A stretch of 64,000 bases of DNA from Flavobacterium hiemivividum (GCF_004349145.1 NZ_SMFO01000014.1:18095-82094); one strand, 5' to 3'. Shown: positions 51,463 to 61,878, numbered from the stretch's first letter. The notes: a model not told the origin generated them from the letters alone. Made by a program: numbers and translations.

Positions 51463-52281
51463 TTATTTATAGATCATTCCAAATTTTGCTGCTATAGCTT
51501 TAGCTTCTGGAACCATCGCTTTTAAGTTTGCAATTCTAGTAGCATCAGATGGGTGCGAACTTAAAAATTCTGGCGGAGCTTGACCGTTTGAACTTACTGC
51601 CATTCTACCCCAGAAAGAAATTGCTTCTTCAGGATTATAACCTGCAATAGCCATTAACACAAGTCCTATTTTATCAGCCTCAGTTTCATGATTTCTACCA
51701 TAAGGTAACATTACTCCCACTTGAGAACCAACTCCATAAATTTGTTGCCATGTTTGTTGCGTCTCTTCACTTTTCCCTCCAGTAGCAACCGCTACTCCTA
51801 CAGCTCCAAGACCCTGAAGTTGTGCTGCACTCATACGTTGTGCTCCGTGATTTGCTAGTGCATGAGAAACTTCATGTCCCATTACCGTAGCTAGACCTGC
51901 ATCATCCTTAGTTACTGGTAAAATACCCGAGTAAACGACAATTTTTCCACCAGGCATACACCAAGCATTAATTTGTTTGTCATTTATTAATTTATATTCC
52001 CATTGGTAACCATTCAAATATTCTTGTTGTCCTAAAGAATTCAAATACTTTTCCGCTGCCAATTTTATTTTTGTACCTACTGATTCTACTTTTCTAGCAT
52101 CAGCCGTACCCACAATAACCTTATTTTCCTTTAGAAAAGTTCCATATTCCGCAAACGAAGAAGGAAAAAGTTCGCTGTTCGAAACAAAATTTAATGTTTT
52201 CTTTCCTGTTAGTGGATTTGTTGCACATGAGAATACTAATCCCAATGTACAAATCCCTACTAATATTGAATGTTTTTTCAT
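51463..52281 (-). CDS. M48-family metalloprotease lipoprotein
   Basis: This 272-residue protein has a lipobox (LVFSC near residue 19), then a M48 zinc-peptidase domain: VMGHEVSHALANHG with HExxH near residue 133 (HEVSH), the ETEADKIGL third ligand at about 206, and ISFWGRMAVSS. It resembles the LoiP/YcaL group, single-domain lipid-anchored proteases acting on outer membrane or periplasmic proteins. The substrate is unknown. A TATTTTTG-like box (52302-52309) lies upstream. Confidence 0.9.
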   Translation of the reverse strand: MKKHSILVGICTLGLVFSCATNPLTGKKTLNFVSNSELFPSSFAEYGTFLKENKVIVGTADARKVESVGTKIKLAAEKYLNSLGQQEYLNGYQWEYKLINDKQINAWCMPGGKIVVYSGILPVTKDDAGLATVMGHEVSHALANHGAQRMSAAQLQGLGAVGVAVATGGKSEETQQTWQQIYGVGSQVGVMLPYGRNHETEADKIGLVLMAIAGYNPEEAISFWGRMAVSSNGQAPPEFLSSHPSDATRIANLKAMVPEAKAIAAKFGMIYK

Positions 52282-52372
52282 AATACTATATTTTATACTA
52301 ACAAAAATACGACTTTAATTGAATTAGCTTTTGCAAAATTAAAATCAAATGTTTCAACATTTTTGTTTTTTA

Positions 52373-54772
52373 TTATTCTCCAGTAATATGCAAAGTATTA
52401 AATTCTTTAGCTACAATAAGATAATTATTTTGCTCGAAATTAGCACTATCGAATGGAACCTCTTCATTATCAATTTCGATACTTTTAACCTTAAAAGGAA
52501 GTCCAATTAGATTTATCTTATACTTCGAATAATTAGTATCGTACTTCCCTTCTTTATGCAATTGTACATTAAGTTCTTTTTCTTTTCCTGTTACTCTAAA
52601 AGTCAAGAAACTATACCTTCCTTTTTTATAGTCATAACCGTCTTGCGCATCTTCGTACACCACCGACTTTTCTTTTCCTTCTTTATAATATAAATCTAAA
52701 GTCAGCTCATCAAATTCTAATTCTCCTACGTATTGTTGCACAGGATACTTTGGAATAATAGCCCCAGCTTTTACAAACACTGGAATTTCATCATAATTAG
52801 TATCCACCCAGATTTCTTTCCCGCCAGTCACTAAACTATTTGTCCAGTAATTATACCACTGTCCACGAGGAATATACATTCTTCTACCTATAGCATTAGG
52901 TTCTAAAATAGGACAAACTAAGATTTGATTTCCAAAAACAAATTCATCATTTCTATAATGCGTTTGTATGTCACTTTGGTCATAATACACTAATGGTTTA
53001 AGCATCGGAATTCCCTGTTCAATATATTGCCAAAACATAGTGTACAAGTACGGAAGCAACTGATAACGTAGGTTTACAAATTTTCTTGTAATATCGATCA
53101 CTTCTTCATCAAATGCCCAAGGTTCCTGATCTCCGTGATCTCCTGAAGAATGTGTCCTACAAAAAGGATGAAAAACACCCAATTGAATCCAGCGCGTGTA
53201 CAACTCTCCTGAAGGTTGTTCAGCAAAGCCACCAATATCTGATCCAGTAAAGCCCATTCCAGAAATTGACATTCTTTGCACTTGTACATTTGCAATCCAC
53301 AAATGTTCCCAAGTTGCTACATTATCACCAGTCCAAGAAGAACTATAACGTTGTGCACCTGCATAAGCAGATCTTGTGATAATAAAAGGCCTCTTTGGAT
53401 AAGCAAATCTTTTTACTCCATGATAAGTGGCTCTCGCCATCTGAGTTCCATAAATATTATGTGCTTTTCTATGGCTACAAGGATTTCCGTCATAATCATG
53501 ACGCACATCCATTGGGAATGTTTTATTAGGAACCTCCATAACTGCAGGCTCATTCATATCATTCCACACTCCTTTTACGCCAATATCTGAAATTAATTCT
53601 TTAAATAAACCCGCCCACCATTCTCTTACTTCGGGGTTTGTATAGTCTGGAAAATTACATTCTCCTGGCCATACTTTTCCTTTCATATAAGGTCCATCAG
53701 CACGTTTACAAAAATAATCTTTCTCCAAGGCTTCTTGATATACAGAATACTCCTTGTCAATTTTAATTCCCGGATCAATGATTACGACCGTCTTAAAGCC
53801 ATCCTCAGCTAACTCTGCAACCATTCTTTTTGGATCAGGAAAATATTCCTTGTTCCAAGTAAAACATCGAAATCCTTCCATGTAATCGATATCCAAATAA
53901 ATGGCATCACATGGTATTTTTAATTCTCTGAATTTTGCTGTAACTTCTTTTACATTACTTTCAGGATAATAACTCCATTTGCATTGGTGATATCCCAAAG
54001 CCCACAATGGCGGCAATTCTGGCTTTCCTGTCAAATCAGTATAGCTCGTAACTACATCCTCCATTTGAGGTCCATAAATGAAATAATAATTCATCTCTCC
54101 ACCTTCAGACCAGAAGCTTGTTACATTTCTTCTTTCGTGACAAAAGTCGAAAAATGTTCTAAATGTATTATCGAAAAAAATACCGTAAGCTTGTTTATTT
54201 TGTAAACCAATGTAAAAAGGAACTACCTTATATAAAGGTTCTTGATCTTTTTGAAAAGCATATTGATCTGTAGCAAAGTTTTCTAATCTTTTCCCTTTTA
54301 AGTTCATTTGGGTCGCTTTGTCACCAAGGCCATAGAAGCATTCTCCTTCTTTAGAAGCCTTACTCATTTTAACGATGTTACCGCCATACTCATAACTTTC
54401 TTCCCAATGGAAACCCAATTCATCTTCGAGCAAAACACTACCGCTTATATCAAAAATAGAAACTCTCATATCTATTTTTTGAATTTTACATACTACTTTA
54501 CTAGTTTGTATTTGATAATAATCTGCTTCTTCAGTAACTTCAAGAAAGTTATATCCATGGGTATGACTTTTATCAATAGCATATGAAAAGTCATTACTGA
54601 AATATCCTTTTGTGGTGTAACGAAAGCGTATCATACTGTCTCTCAGTACGGTGATTTTTAGAACTACACTGTTATCTGTATTAAAAAAAACGGAATCAAC
54701 TTCACGTTCGAAAGAAACTATTTTTGAAGGGTATAAATCACCTTTAAATTCTAATTCTGTATTTGTAATCAT
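52373..54772 (-). CDS. GH31 alpha-glucosidase
   Basis: This 799-residue glycoside hydrolase family 31 enzyme has no signal peptide. The order is an N-terminal beta-sandwich (about 1-240), a TIM barrel with the nucleophile in GVKGVWNDMNEPAVME and the acid/base region HSSGDHGDQEPWAF, with YLDIDYMEGFRCFTWN and GSDIGGFAEQPS as substrate-binding loops, and C-terminal beta domains. It should release glucose from alpha-linked oligosaccharides in the cytosol. It lies just downstream of the glgA-glgC-glgB genes on the same strand but is separated from them by a hairpin. Confidence 0.92.
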   Translation of the reverse strand: MITNTELEFKGDLYPSKIVSFEREVDSVFFNTDNSVVLKITVLRDSMIRFRYTTKGYFSNDFSYAIDKSHTHGYNFLEVTEEADYYQIQTSKVVCKIQKIDMRVSIFDISGSVLLEDELGFHWEESYEYGGNIVKMSKASKEGECFYGLGDKATQMNLKGKRLENFATDQYAFQKDQEPLYKVVPFYIGLQNKQAYGIFFDNTFRTFFDFCHERRNVTSFWSEGGEMNYYFIYGPQMEDVVTSYTDLTGKPELPPLWALGYHQCKWSYYPESNVKEVTAKFRELKIPCDAIYLDIDYMEGFRCFTWNKEYFPDPKRMVAELAEDGFKTVVIIDPGIKIDKEYSVYQEALEKDYFCKRADGPYMKGKVWPGECNFPDYTNPEVREWWAGLFKELISDIGVKGVWNDMNEPAVMEVPNKTFPMDVRHDYDGNPCSHRKAHNIYGTQMARATYHGVKRFAYPKRPFIITRSAYAGAQRYSSSWTGDNVATWEHLWIANVQVQRMSISGMGFTGSDIGGFAEQPSGELYTRWIQLGVFHPFCRTHSSGDHGDQEPWAFDEEVIDITRKFVNLRYQLLPYLYTMFWQYIEQGIPMLKPLVYYDQSDIQTHYRNDEFVFGNQILVCPILEPNAIGRRMYIPRGQWYNYWTNSLVTGGKEIWVDTNYDEIPVFVKAGAIIPKYPVQQYVGELEFDELTLDLYYKEGKEKSVVYEDAQDGYDYKKGRYSFLTFRVTGKEKELNVQLHKEGKYDTNYSKYKINLIGLPFKVKSIEIDNEEVPFDSANFEQNNYLIVAKEFNTLHITGE

Positions 54773-54889
54773 CTTTATATCTTATTAATTTTAAGGTCTT
54801 TATTCGCTTCCAAAACTACAAAAAAACTAAATCCTCCTTTGTAGAAAACTTCTTTATTCGCGAAATCGTTATAAATTTTAAACTAAAAA

Positions 54890-54927
54890 ACAAACTGTAT
54901 TGTTCCTTTTGAATCAATACTGTTTGT
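54890..54927 (-). terminator. Terminator of the glg genes
   Basis: ACAAACTGTATTG (54890-54902) pairs with CAATACTGTTTGT (54915-54927) with one mismatch. It is 45 bases after the glgB stop on the - strand and separates glgB from the GH31 gene. Confidence 0.7.
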
Positions 54928-54971
54928 CTCTTTAAGTTTTAATTATATAAGCTGGCCAATATCTCTTTATT

Positions 54972-56879
54972 TTATATAATTTTAAAAATAACAACAGCTA
55001 GCGGCGGCAACGTAAGCGCTATTGAATAGTCGCGTCCGTCATATGGCGTTGCTTCTATAGTTAACTTAACAGCATTTTTTATTCCGCTACCTCCGTAAAT
55101 CTTTGCGTCACTATTAAAAACTTCTTTTAGCTTCCCTTTTCTAGGAATACCTATTCTATAATTTTCACGAACCACCTGAGTAAAATTACAAACGACCACA
55201 ACATCATCTTTTGCGTTGATTCCTTTTCGAATAAAGGACATCACTGCATTTTGATGGTCTGAATAATTGATCCACTCAAATCCATCTGGACTAAATTGCT
55301 TTTCGTATAATGCTGCTTCCGTTTTATAGAGTTTATTTAGATCTGTGATCAACTTTTTTACACCATCATGGTACGGATATTCATTTAGATGCCAATCAAG
55401 GCTAGTTTCGAAATTCCACTCGGCACTTTGACCAAATTCACATCCCATAAACAGTAATTTTGTTCCAGGATGCGCAAACATATAGCCATATAGCAATCTT
55501 AAATTAGCAAACTTCTGCCATTCGTCTCCAGGCATTCTGCCAAGTATAGATTTTTTTCCATAAACCACTTCATCATGGGAAAGCGGCAACATAAAATTTT
55601 CGGAAAACGCATAGGTAGATGAAAAAGTCAAATCATTTTGATGGTACTTTCTGTACACCGTATCTTTTTGAAAATATTCTAAAGTATCGTGCATCCAGCC
55701 CATCATCCATTTCATCCCAAACCCGAGTCCTCCAACAGAAGTGGGCCTAGAAACCATAGGAAATGAGGTGCTTTCTTCAGCAATTGTTTGAACCCCTTCA
55801 AAATTAGAATATACTGCCTCGTTGAACTCTTTTAAAAAACTTATCGTATCAAGATTTTCGCGACCACCATAAATATTAGGTTCCCATTCTCCATCATTTC
55901 TAGAATAATCTAAATACAACATGGAAGCTACTGCATCTACGCGAAGTGCGTCTGCATGATAATGCTGTAACCAAAATAAGGCGTTACTAATTAAAAAAGA
56001 ACGCACTTCATTTCGACCATAATTAAAAACTAAACTTTTCCAGTCTGGATGATATCCTTTCTTACGATCTGGATGCTCAAAAAGATTAGAACCGTCAAAG
56101 AATCCTAATCCATGCGCGTCATCAGGAAAATGAGAAGGAACCCAATCCAGAATAACTCCTATTCCGGCCTGATGCAATTTATCTACGAGAACCATAAATT
56201 CTTGTGGCGTACCAAAGCGAGATGTAGGCGCAAAATACCCTACAAGCTGATATCCCCACGAAGGATCGTATGGATATTCCATAATAGGCATAAATTCGAC
56301 ATGCGTAAATCCAGTTTCTTTTACATAAGCAACTAAATCATCTGCAAATTCGAGATAAGTTAAAAAACGATTGTCTTCTGTATGGCGTTTCCAAGATCCT
56401 AAATGAACTTCATAAACAGAATATGGTTTGTCAAGTCCATTATGATCCTGACGATTTTTCATCCACTTTGTATCATCCCATTTATAATCTAGATCCCAAA
56501 CTACAGATGCGGTATGCGGCGGTTTTTCGCAATAGAAAGCAAACGGATCTGCTTTTTCAGTAACAATTCCGTTGTTATTTGACTGTATTTTATATTTGTA
56601 TGTAGTACCTTTTTCAACATTTGGAATAAAACCTTCCCAGATACCAGAGGAATCCCATCTTACTTGTAAAAGATGTTCTCCTTGCGTCCAGAAATTAAAA
56701 TCTCCTACAACAGATACTGAATGGGCGCTTGGAGCCCAAACAGCAAAATAAACTCCTTTTACACCGTCTAATTCGATCAGATGTGCACCAAGTTTCTCAT
56801 ATAATCTGTAATGTTTTCCAGCTTTGAATAAGTTGATGTCAAAATCAGTAAAAAGAGAATGCGTGATAACTTTACTCAT
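54972..56879 (-). CDS. glgB: 1,4-alpha-glucan branching enzyme
   Basis: This GH13 enzyme of 635 residues introduces alpha-1,6 branches in glycogen. It has an N-terminal CBM48 (about 30-130; GVYFAVWAPSAHSVSVVGDF), then the catalytic barrel with VEFMPIMEYPYDPSWGYQ, the nucleophile Asp in DALRVDAVASML, the acid Glu in QTIAEESTSF, and the transition-state Asp in PLSHDEVVYGK. The N-terminal extra domain of longer GlgB proteins is absent. It is the last gene of glgA-glgC-glgB and ends at a terminator. Confidence 0.94.
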   Translation of the reverse strand: MSKVITHSLFTDFDINLFKAGKHYRLYEKLGAHLIELDGVKGVYFAVWAPSAHSVSVVGDFNFWTQGEHLLQVRWDSSGIWEGFIPNVEKGTTYKYKIQSNNNGIVTEKADPFAFYCEKPPHTASVVWDLDYKWDDTKWMKNRQDHNGLDKPYSVYEVHLGSWKRHTEDNRFLTYLEFADDLVAYVKETGFTHVEFMPIMEYPYDPSWGYQLVGYFAPTSRFGTPQEFMVLVDKLHQAGIGVILDWVPSHFPDDAHGLGFFDGSNLFEHPDRKKGYHPDWKSLVFNYGRNEVRSFLISNALFWLQHYHADALRVDAVASMLYLDYSRNDGEWEPNIYGGRENLDTISFLKEFNEAVYSNFEGVQTIAEESTSFPMVSRPTSVGGLGFGMKWMMGWMHDTLEYFQKDTVYRKYHQNDLTFSSTYAFSENFMLPLSHDEVVYGKKSILGRMPGDEWQKFANLRLLYGYMFAHPGTKLLFMGCEFGQSAEWNFETSLDWHLNEYPYHDGVKKLITDLNKLYKTEAALYEKQFSPDGFEWINYSDHQNAVMSFIRKGINAKDDVVVVCNFTQVVRENYRIGIPRKGKLKEVFNSDAKIYGGSGIKNAVKLTIEATPYDGRDYSIALTLPPLAVVIFKII

Positions 56880-56949
56880 ATAGTATTAGTATGATTCTAA
56901 CTATTTACAATAATTAGAATATTAAAATTTTAAAAAGTGCAGTAAATGT

Positions 56950-58230
56950 TTAACCAATTTTATAATTATCAGGTATTACTGCTCCTTTTTTAATCACAAC
57001 TATTCCATCTTTTATGGCATACAATTCATGCGAAACGTCTTCTAAATGACTGCCGCCCTTGATATAAACATCATTCCCTATTCGGCAATTTTTATCTACC
57101 AAAGCATGACTAATAAAACACCTTTCACCTATACCAACTAAATTTTTATTATTTTTTATGTCCTCATTCATATCGTCTATGCTCTGGTATAAATCATTAC
57201 CCATCACATAACAATTTTCGATAATTGTACCTTCTCCTATTCTTGATCGAATACCTATCACCGATTGTTTTATTTCTTTTGCATTCAAGATACAACCTTC
57301 AGAAATCAATGATTTATCGATCAGCGTATTTTTAAATTTAGATGGCGGTAATAAACGAGGCCTAGTATAAATTTTATTATCCTGATCGAATAAATTAAAC
57401 TTAGGCACATCATCTGTCAAACCAATATTAGCTTCGAAAAAGGAGTCAATATTTCCAATATCTGTCCAATATCCTTCATACTGGTAGCTTAGAATTTTTT
57501 TATTCCCTACCGCTTGTGGGATAATTTCTTTACCAAAATCCTTCGTATCCGGATTAGCCATTAATTCGATTAAGAGCTTTCGATTAAAGATATAAATACC
57601 CATTGAAGCTAAATAATCTTTTCCTTCGCTCTTCATTTGTTCACTTACATCCGACTTCCAATCTGGTAAAAGTTCTTTAGCTGGTTTTTCGATAAAGGAT
57701 TCGATACAACTTTGGTTATTTGTTTTTAAAATTCCGAATTCTGGTGCGTCCTTAGCATTTACCGGTAAAGTGGCAATTGTAATATCCGCTTCATGCTTGA
57801 TATGTTCTTCAATCATATCATTGAAATCCATTTGGTACAATTGATCCCCCGAAAGAATCAAAGCATAATCAAAATCATGGTTTAAAAAATGAGGCATACA
57901 TTGTCGCACCGCATCCGAAGTTCCTTGAAACCAGGTTGGGTTATCAGGAGTTTGTTCTGCCGCCAAAATATCAACAAAAGCATGACTAAAAACACTAAAG
58001 TTATAGGTGTTTTTTATATGTGCATTTAAAGAAGCAGAGTTAAACTGTGTCAAGACAAACATTCTATAAATATCTGAATTCATACAGTTTGAAATAGGAA
58101 TATCAACTAATCTATATTTCCCTCCTATTGGTACTGCAGGCTTAGATCTACTCACAGTCAATGGATATAATCTTGATCCTTGACCTCCTCCTAAAATTAT
58201 AGCAATAACATTTTTCTTGTTAGATTTCAT
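56950..58230 (-). CDS. glgC: Glucose-1-phosphate adenylyltransferase
   Basis: This 426-residue enzyme makes ADP-glucose. It has the nucleotidyltransferase N-terminus IILGGGQGSRLYPLTVSRSK and PAVPIGGKYRLVDIPISNC, the substrate motif FIEKPAK, the YWTDIGNIDSFFEANIGL signature, and a C-terminal left-handed beta-helix (about 300-420; RIGEGTIIENCYVMGNDLY). It overlaps glgA by 4 bases, so translation is likely coupled, and precedes glgB. Confidence 0.94.
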   Translation of the reverse strand: MKSNKKNVIAIILGGGQGSRLYPLTVSRSKPAVPIGGKYRLVDIPISNCMNSDIYRMFVLTQFNSASLNAHIKNTYNFSVFSHAFVDILAAEQTPDNPTWFQGTSDAVRQCMPHFLNHDFDYALILSGDQLYQMDFNDMIEEHIKHEADITIATLPVNAKDAPEFGILKTNNQSCIESFIEKPAKELLPDWKSDVSEQMKSEGKDYLASMGIYIFNRKLLIELMANPDTKDFGKEIIPQAVGNKKILSYQYEGYWTDIGNIDSFFEANIGLTDDVPKFNLFDQDNKIYTRPRLLPPSKFKNTLIDKSLISEGCILNAKEIKQSVIGIRSRIGEGTIIENCYVMGNDLYQSIDDMNEDIKNNKNLVGIGERCFISHALVDKNCRIGNDVYIKGGSHLEDVSHELYAIKDGIVVIKKGAVIPDNYKIG

Positions 58231-59648
58231 CCCTTTTTAATTATTAAATTATACATTTCTATATATTCTTGACATGCTTTTTCCCAAGAATGATCTGTGC
58301 TCATTCCTACTTTCCTAATCGCATTTAATTTTTTGTTGTCATTGTATAAGTTAACCGCTCTTTCGATGGAGTAACAAATATCTCCTACCGAAGATTGATC
58401 GTGACAGATTCCGTTCCCATTATCTCCAAAATCAATTACGGTGTCTTTCAAACCTCCCGTTCTTCTCACAATAGGAATTGTACCATATCTTAGTGAATAC
58501 ATTTGGTTTAATCCACAAGGTTCAACTCGTGATGGCATCAGTAAAAAATCAGCTCCTGCATAAATTAAATGGGCTAATTCTTCGTTGTAGCCAATAAACG
58601 TATTGTAGTTCCCTTTATAATCTACTAATAAACTATTCAACTGCTCTTCTATCTGTTGATTTCCAGAACCTAGAATAAGAATATTGATCTCCTTATAATT
58701 ATTAGATAAAGCCAATGCCGATGCTTGTGGTAATAAATCTCCTCCTTTTTCTTCTAATAATCGTCCTATAAAACTAAAAAGTGGTTTCGTGGGATCTAAA
58801 TTAAACAAAGCACATAAAGCCTCTTTGTTCTGTTGTTTGCCTTTTTCAAAGTTGGCAATCGAATAATTTGTTTTTAACATTTTATCCTGGGATGGATCCC
58901 ATACTTCAGTATCGATTCCATTTAGTATCCCTCTTGATTTATAGCGAACCATATTAAAAAGGGACTCTAATCCATTTGCTGAAAAATTAATCTCATTTAA
59001 ATAATTAGGTGAAACTGTCGTCACAGCCCAAGCGCACTTTATACCCACAGCCAATGAATTGATACAGTTATCCCATTCTAAAACATTCACGTGCGACAGA
59101 TCAAATTCTGGTAAATAATGTAGCTTATCAAATCCAAATTGTCCTTGATACAAACCATTATGAATGGTAAGCATCGAAGGTGTCTTTTGTAATTTTATGT
59201 ACTTGTCACAGTACAACATAATAAACGGAATTAAAGCGGTATGATGATCATGACAGTTAATTACATCTGGCATTGTATCTCGACCAATAATCCAATCTAA
59301 AGACGCTATTTGAAAAGACAAGAAGCGTTCAATATCATCCTCATGTCCGTACACTTCCTTTCTGTCGAATAATTCGGGAATTTCAACAAGATATAATTCA
59401 AACCCTAGTTTATCGGTTGTTTCCTTAAGTACATTATAGGAAAAATTGAATTTTCCCAATTTTACGAACCCCCAATGCACGCATTCAAAATTATTTTCTT
59501 TTTTAAAATTGGTGTCATAACAAGGAACAACTACTCTTGCAAGATGCCCCGCTTTATTCTGATACTTTGGCAATGCTCCTACAACATCAGCTAAACCTCC
59601 AACTTTTGCTACAGGATAACACTCTGCGCTAATATGAAATATTTCCAT
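58227..59648 (-). CDS. glgA: Glycogen synthase
   Basis: This GT5 enzyme of 473 residues uses ADP-glucose to extend glycogen. It begins MEIFHISAECYPVAKVGGLA with the KVGGL acceptor/donor motif, DVVGALPKYQNKAGH, INCHDHHTALIPF, TIHNGLYQGQFGF, GILNGIDTEVWDPSQD and PSRVEPCGLNQMYSLRYGT with the EPCG-type GT-B signature. It is the first gene of the glg set; glgC follows with a 4-base overlap. Confidence 0.95.
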   Translation of the reverse strand: MEIFHISAECYPVAKVGGLADVVGALPKYQNKAGHLARVVVPCYDTNFKKENNFECVHWGFVKLGKFNFSYNVLKETTDKLGFELYLVEIPELFDRKEVYGHEDDIERFLSFQIASLDWIIGRDTMPDVINCHDHHTALIPFIMLYCDKYIKLQKTPSMLTIHNGLYQGQFGFDKLHYLPEFDLSHVNVLEWDNCINSLAVGIKCAWAVTTVSPNYLNEINFSANGLESLFNMVRYKSRGILNGIDTEVWDPSQDKMLKTNYSIANFEKGKQQNKEALCALFNLDPTKPLFSFIGRLLEEKGGDLLPQASALALSNNYKEINILILGSGNQQIEEQLNSLLVDYKGNYNTFIGYNEELAHLIYAGADFLLMPSRVEPCGLNQMYSLRYGTIPIVRRTGGLKDTVIDFGDNGNGICHDQSSVGDICYSIERAVNLYNDNKKLNAIRKVGMSTDHSWEKACQEYIEMYNLIIKKG

Positions 59649-59836
59649 TTACTAATTTTAGTTATTCTTCGAATAATGTCCAAGCAACGAAAAGCCATTT
59701 TTTTATTAAGACTATTCTTTCTGCCATGTAAATACTTAAAATAGTCACCGAAACTTTATTAAATATATTACTTTTATGTTTTTCTAAATTTAGTAAAAAT
59801 TTTATAAAATAAAAGCGGTCTTAAAAATTTATCGAT

Positions 59837-60703
59837 ATGACAAAAATATCCTCCATTCATACACAATCATTAAAAATCCCTAGGCCTATTCTATTTGCTA
59901 GTAAATTAATCTCTTTTATTTCGCCTAAACTTACGTTATTGTTCGCTGCTAAATTGTTTACAACACCTATAAAACATAAGATACCGAAGCGGGAGTTTGA
60001 AATGGATCAAAAAAGTAAGCAGCAAATGCTCGCAATTCCATCTATAAATAAATCGGTGAATATTTACCAATACGGCAGTGGTGACAAGAAAATTCTGCTA
60101 GTACACGGTTGGTCAGGAAGAGGAACACAATTAGTAAAAATAGCGGATGCATTTGTAAAGTCTGGCTATTCCACTGTTAGTTTTGATGCACCCGCGCATG
60201 GTAAATCAGAAGGTAATCAAACTATCATGACTGAATTTATCGCCACAATTTTAGAAATCGAAAAACAGTATGGTCCCTTTGAATCGGCTGTGGGTCATTC
60301 TCTAGGCGGTATGTCTGTGCTAAATGCCTTAAAAGATGGCCTAAAATTAAATACTGCAGTAATTATAGGAAGTGGAGATATCGTTCAAGACATTATTGAC
60401 GATTTTATTGCTAAATTAGAGCTCAAATCAAATTATTCCACTAGTTTAAGACTTCATTTCGAAAAAAAATACGGGAAAAAAATGAATAATTACTCTGCCT
60501 ATCAAGCAGCCAAAGACATTGAAATACCAATTTTAGTAATTCATGATAACGATGATCCTGAAGTTCCAGTAAAAGCGGGGATACATATTCATAAACATCT
60601 TATAAACGGAGAGCTAATGCTAACTAAAAACTTGGGGCACCGAAAAATTTTAGGTGATTCTGATGTCGTTAAAAGAACAGTTCAATTTGTAATCAAAGAT
60701 TAA
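59837..60703 (+). CDS. Alpha/beta hydrolase
   Basis: This 288-residue protein has the alpha/beta-hydrolase fold: LLVHGWSGRGTQLVKIADAF (oxyanion strand and loop), VSFDAPAHGKSEG, and the nucleophile elbow GHSLGG (Ser near 155), with Asp in IPILVIHDNDDPEVPV and His in NLGHRKIL completing the triad. The N-terminal 60 residues are hydrophobic and basic (FASKLISFISPKLTLLFAAK), possibly membrane-associated. Substrate is unknown. It is on the + strand, divergent from glgA, and followed 26 bases later by msrB. Confidence 0.87.
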   Translation: MTKISSIHTQSLKIPRPILFASKLISFISPKLTLLFAAKLFTTPIKHKIPKREFEMDQKSKQQMLAIPSINKSVNIYQYGSGDKKILLVHGWSGRGTQLVKIADAFVKSGYSTVSFDAPAHGKSEGNQTIMTEFIATILEIEKQYGPFESAVGHSLGGMSVLNALKDGLKLNTAVIIGSGDIVQDIIDDFIAKLELKSNYSTSLRLHFEKKYGKKMNNYSAYQAAKDIEIPILVIHDNDDPEVPVKAGIHIHKHLINGELMLTKNLGHRKILGDSDVVKRTVQFVIKD

Positions 60704-60729
60704 TTATTAATCCAATAAAAATAAAAGCA

Positions 60730-61119
60730 ATGAAATATCCTTTAGAAAAATCAGAAGCCCAATGGAAGGAAGAATTGGGAGAAGAAAGATACCATGTTCT
60801 TCGTGAAAAAGGAACTGAACGTCCACACACTGGCGCTTACAATTTACACTATGAAGAAGGAACTTACTGTTGTGGTGCTTGTTCAGAACCATTATTCGAA
60901 AGCAATTCAAAGTTTGACGCTCACTGCGGTTGGCCATCGTTCGACGATTCAATTCCCGGAAAAGTTAAATATATTCTGGATAAAACGCATGGTATGATAC
61001 GTACCGAAATCGTTTGCGCTAATTGCGGCAGCCACTTAGGACATTTATTCAATGATGGTCCAACTGCTACTGGCCAACGGTATTGTGTGAACTCAGTCTC
61101 GGTAGATTTCAAAAAATAA
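60730..61119 (+). CDS. msrB: Peptide-methionine (R)-S-oxide reductase
   Basis: This 129-residue enzyme reduces the R form of methionine sulfoxide in proteins. It has zinc-binding CxxC pairs (YCCGACSEPLF; CANCGSHLGHLF), FDAHCGWPSFDD, and the catalytic Cys in GQRYCVNSVSVDF near the C-terminus. No signal peptide, so cytosolic. It is followed by an endonuclease III-like gene 5 bases later, an operon. Confidence 0.95.
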   Translation: MKYPLEKSEAQWKEELGEERYHVLREKGTERPHTGAYNLHYEEGTYCCGACSEPLFESNSKFDAHCGWPSFDDSIPGKVKYILDKTHGMIRTEIVCANCGSHLGHLFNDGPTATGQRYCVNSVSVDFKK

Positions 61120-61124
61120 TAAAA

Positions 61125-61763
61125 ATGAATTTATTCGAAAATTCAAATGATTGGGCACAAAAATTAGAACCTATCCTGAAAAAATATGAAGGGCGAAAAC
61201 ATCCCTTAGAATATCAAAATCTATATCAGCTTTTGGTAATGGTTGTTTTATCGGCCCAAGATTCTGATGCTAATATTAATAAAATTGCTCCAGCCCTATT
61301 CGAAGTGTATCCAAATATGGAAAGTCTGGCAATTTCTAATTTAGAAGTCTTATTTCCATATATATCTGAAGTTAAAAATTATAACACCAAAGCAAATTGG
61401 TTACTAGAAATTGCTAAAACTATTAGAAAAGACGAAAACATCCCTCTTAAAATGGAGAGTTTGACTAAACTAAAAGGCATCGGTCGCAAATCTGCCAATG
61501 TGATTTTGAGAGAACTAAAAGTCCCTGCAACTGGAATAATGGCAGATTTGCATGTCATCCGCGTAGCACCCAGAATTGGATTAATTCCAGAAACTAAAGA
61601 TGGTATTAAAGTAGAAAAACAATTGATGCAAGTCTTGCCCCAGTATATTTGGGGAGAAATTGGGATGTCTATTTCATTTCTAGGGAGAGAAACTTGTCGC
61701 CCAATTCCAAAATGTCCTGAATGTACGATAAAGGAAATATGTAGTTACGACAAGCAATTTTAA
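61125..61763 (+). CDS. Endonuclease III-like DNA glycosylase
   Basis: The ATG at 61125 follows the msrB stop by 5 bases; a start further up would overlap msrB. The 212-residue protein has the HhH-GPD fold: LLVMVVLSAQDSDANINKIA near 35, the helix-hairpin-helix LKGIGRKSANVILRE with the catalytic Lys, the Asp in MADLHVIRVAPRIG, and a 4Fe-4S loop CRPIPKCPECTIKEIC, spaced C-X5-C-X2-C-X5-C where E. coli Nth has X6 first. It should excise oxidised pyrimidines. Confidence 0.9.
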   Translation: MNLFENSNDWAQKLEPILKKYEGRKHPLEYQNLYQLLVMVVLSAQDSDANINKIAPALFEVYPNMESLAISNLEVLFPYISEVKNYNTKANWLLEIAKTIRKDENIPLKMESLTKLKGIGRKSANVILRELKVPATGIMADLHVIRVAPRIGLIPETKDGIKVEKQLMQVLPQYIWGEIGMSISFLGRETCRPIPKCPECTIKEICSYDKQF

Positions 61764-61878
61764 TATGATTTTTATAGAATCGTGTAGATCTTTAAGTGTA
61801 CGTCCAAAAAATGGATTTTTTTCGTTACATAATATATAGCTATTTAAACACACTATAGACCCATTAAATAATAAAAAA

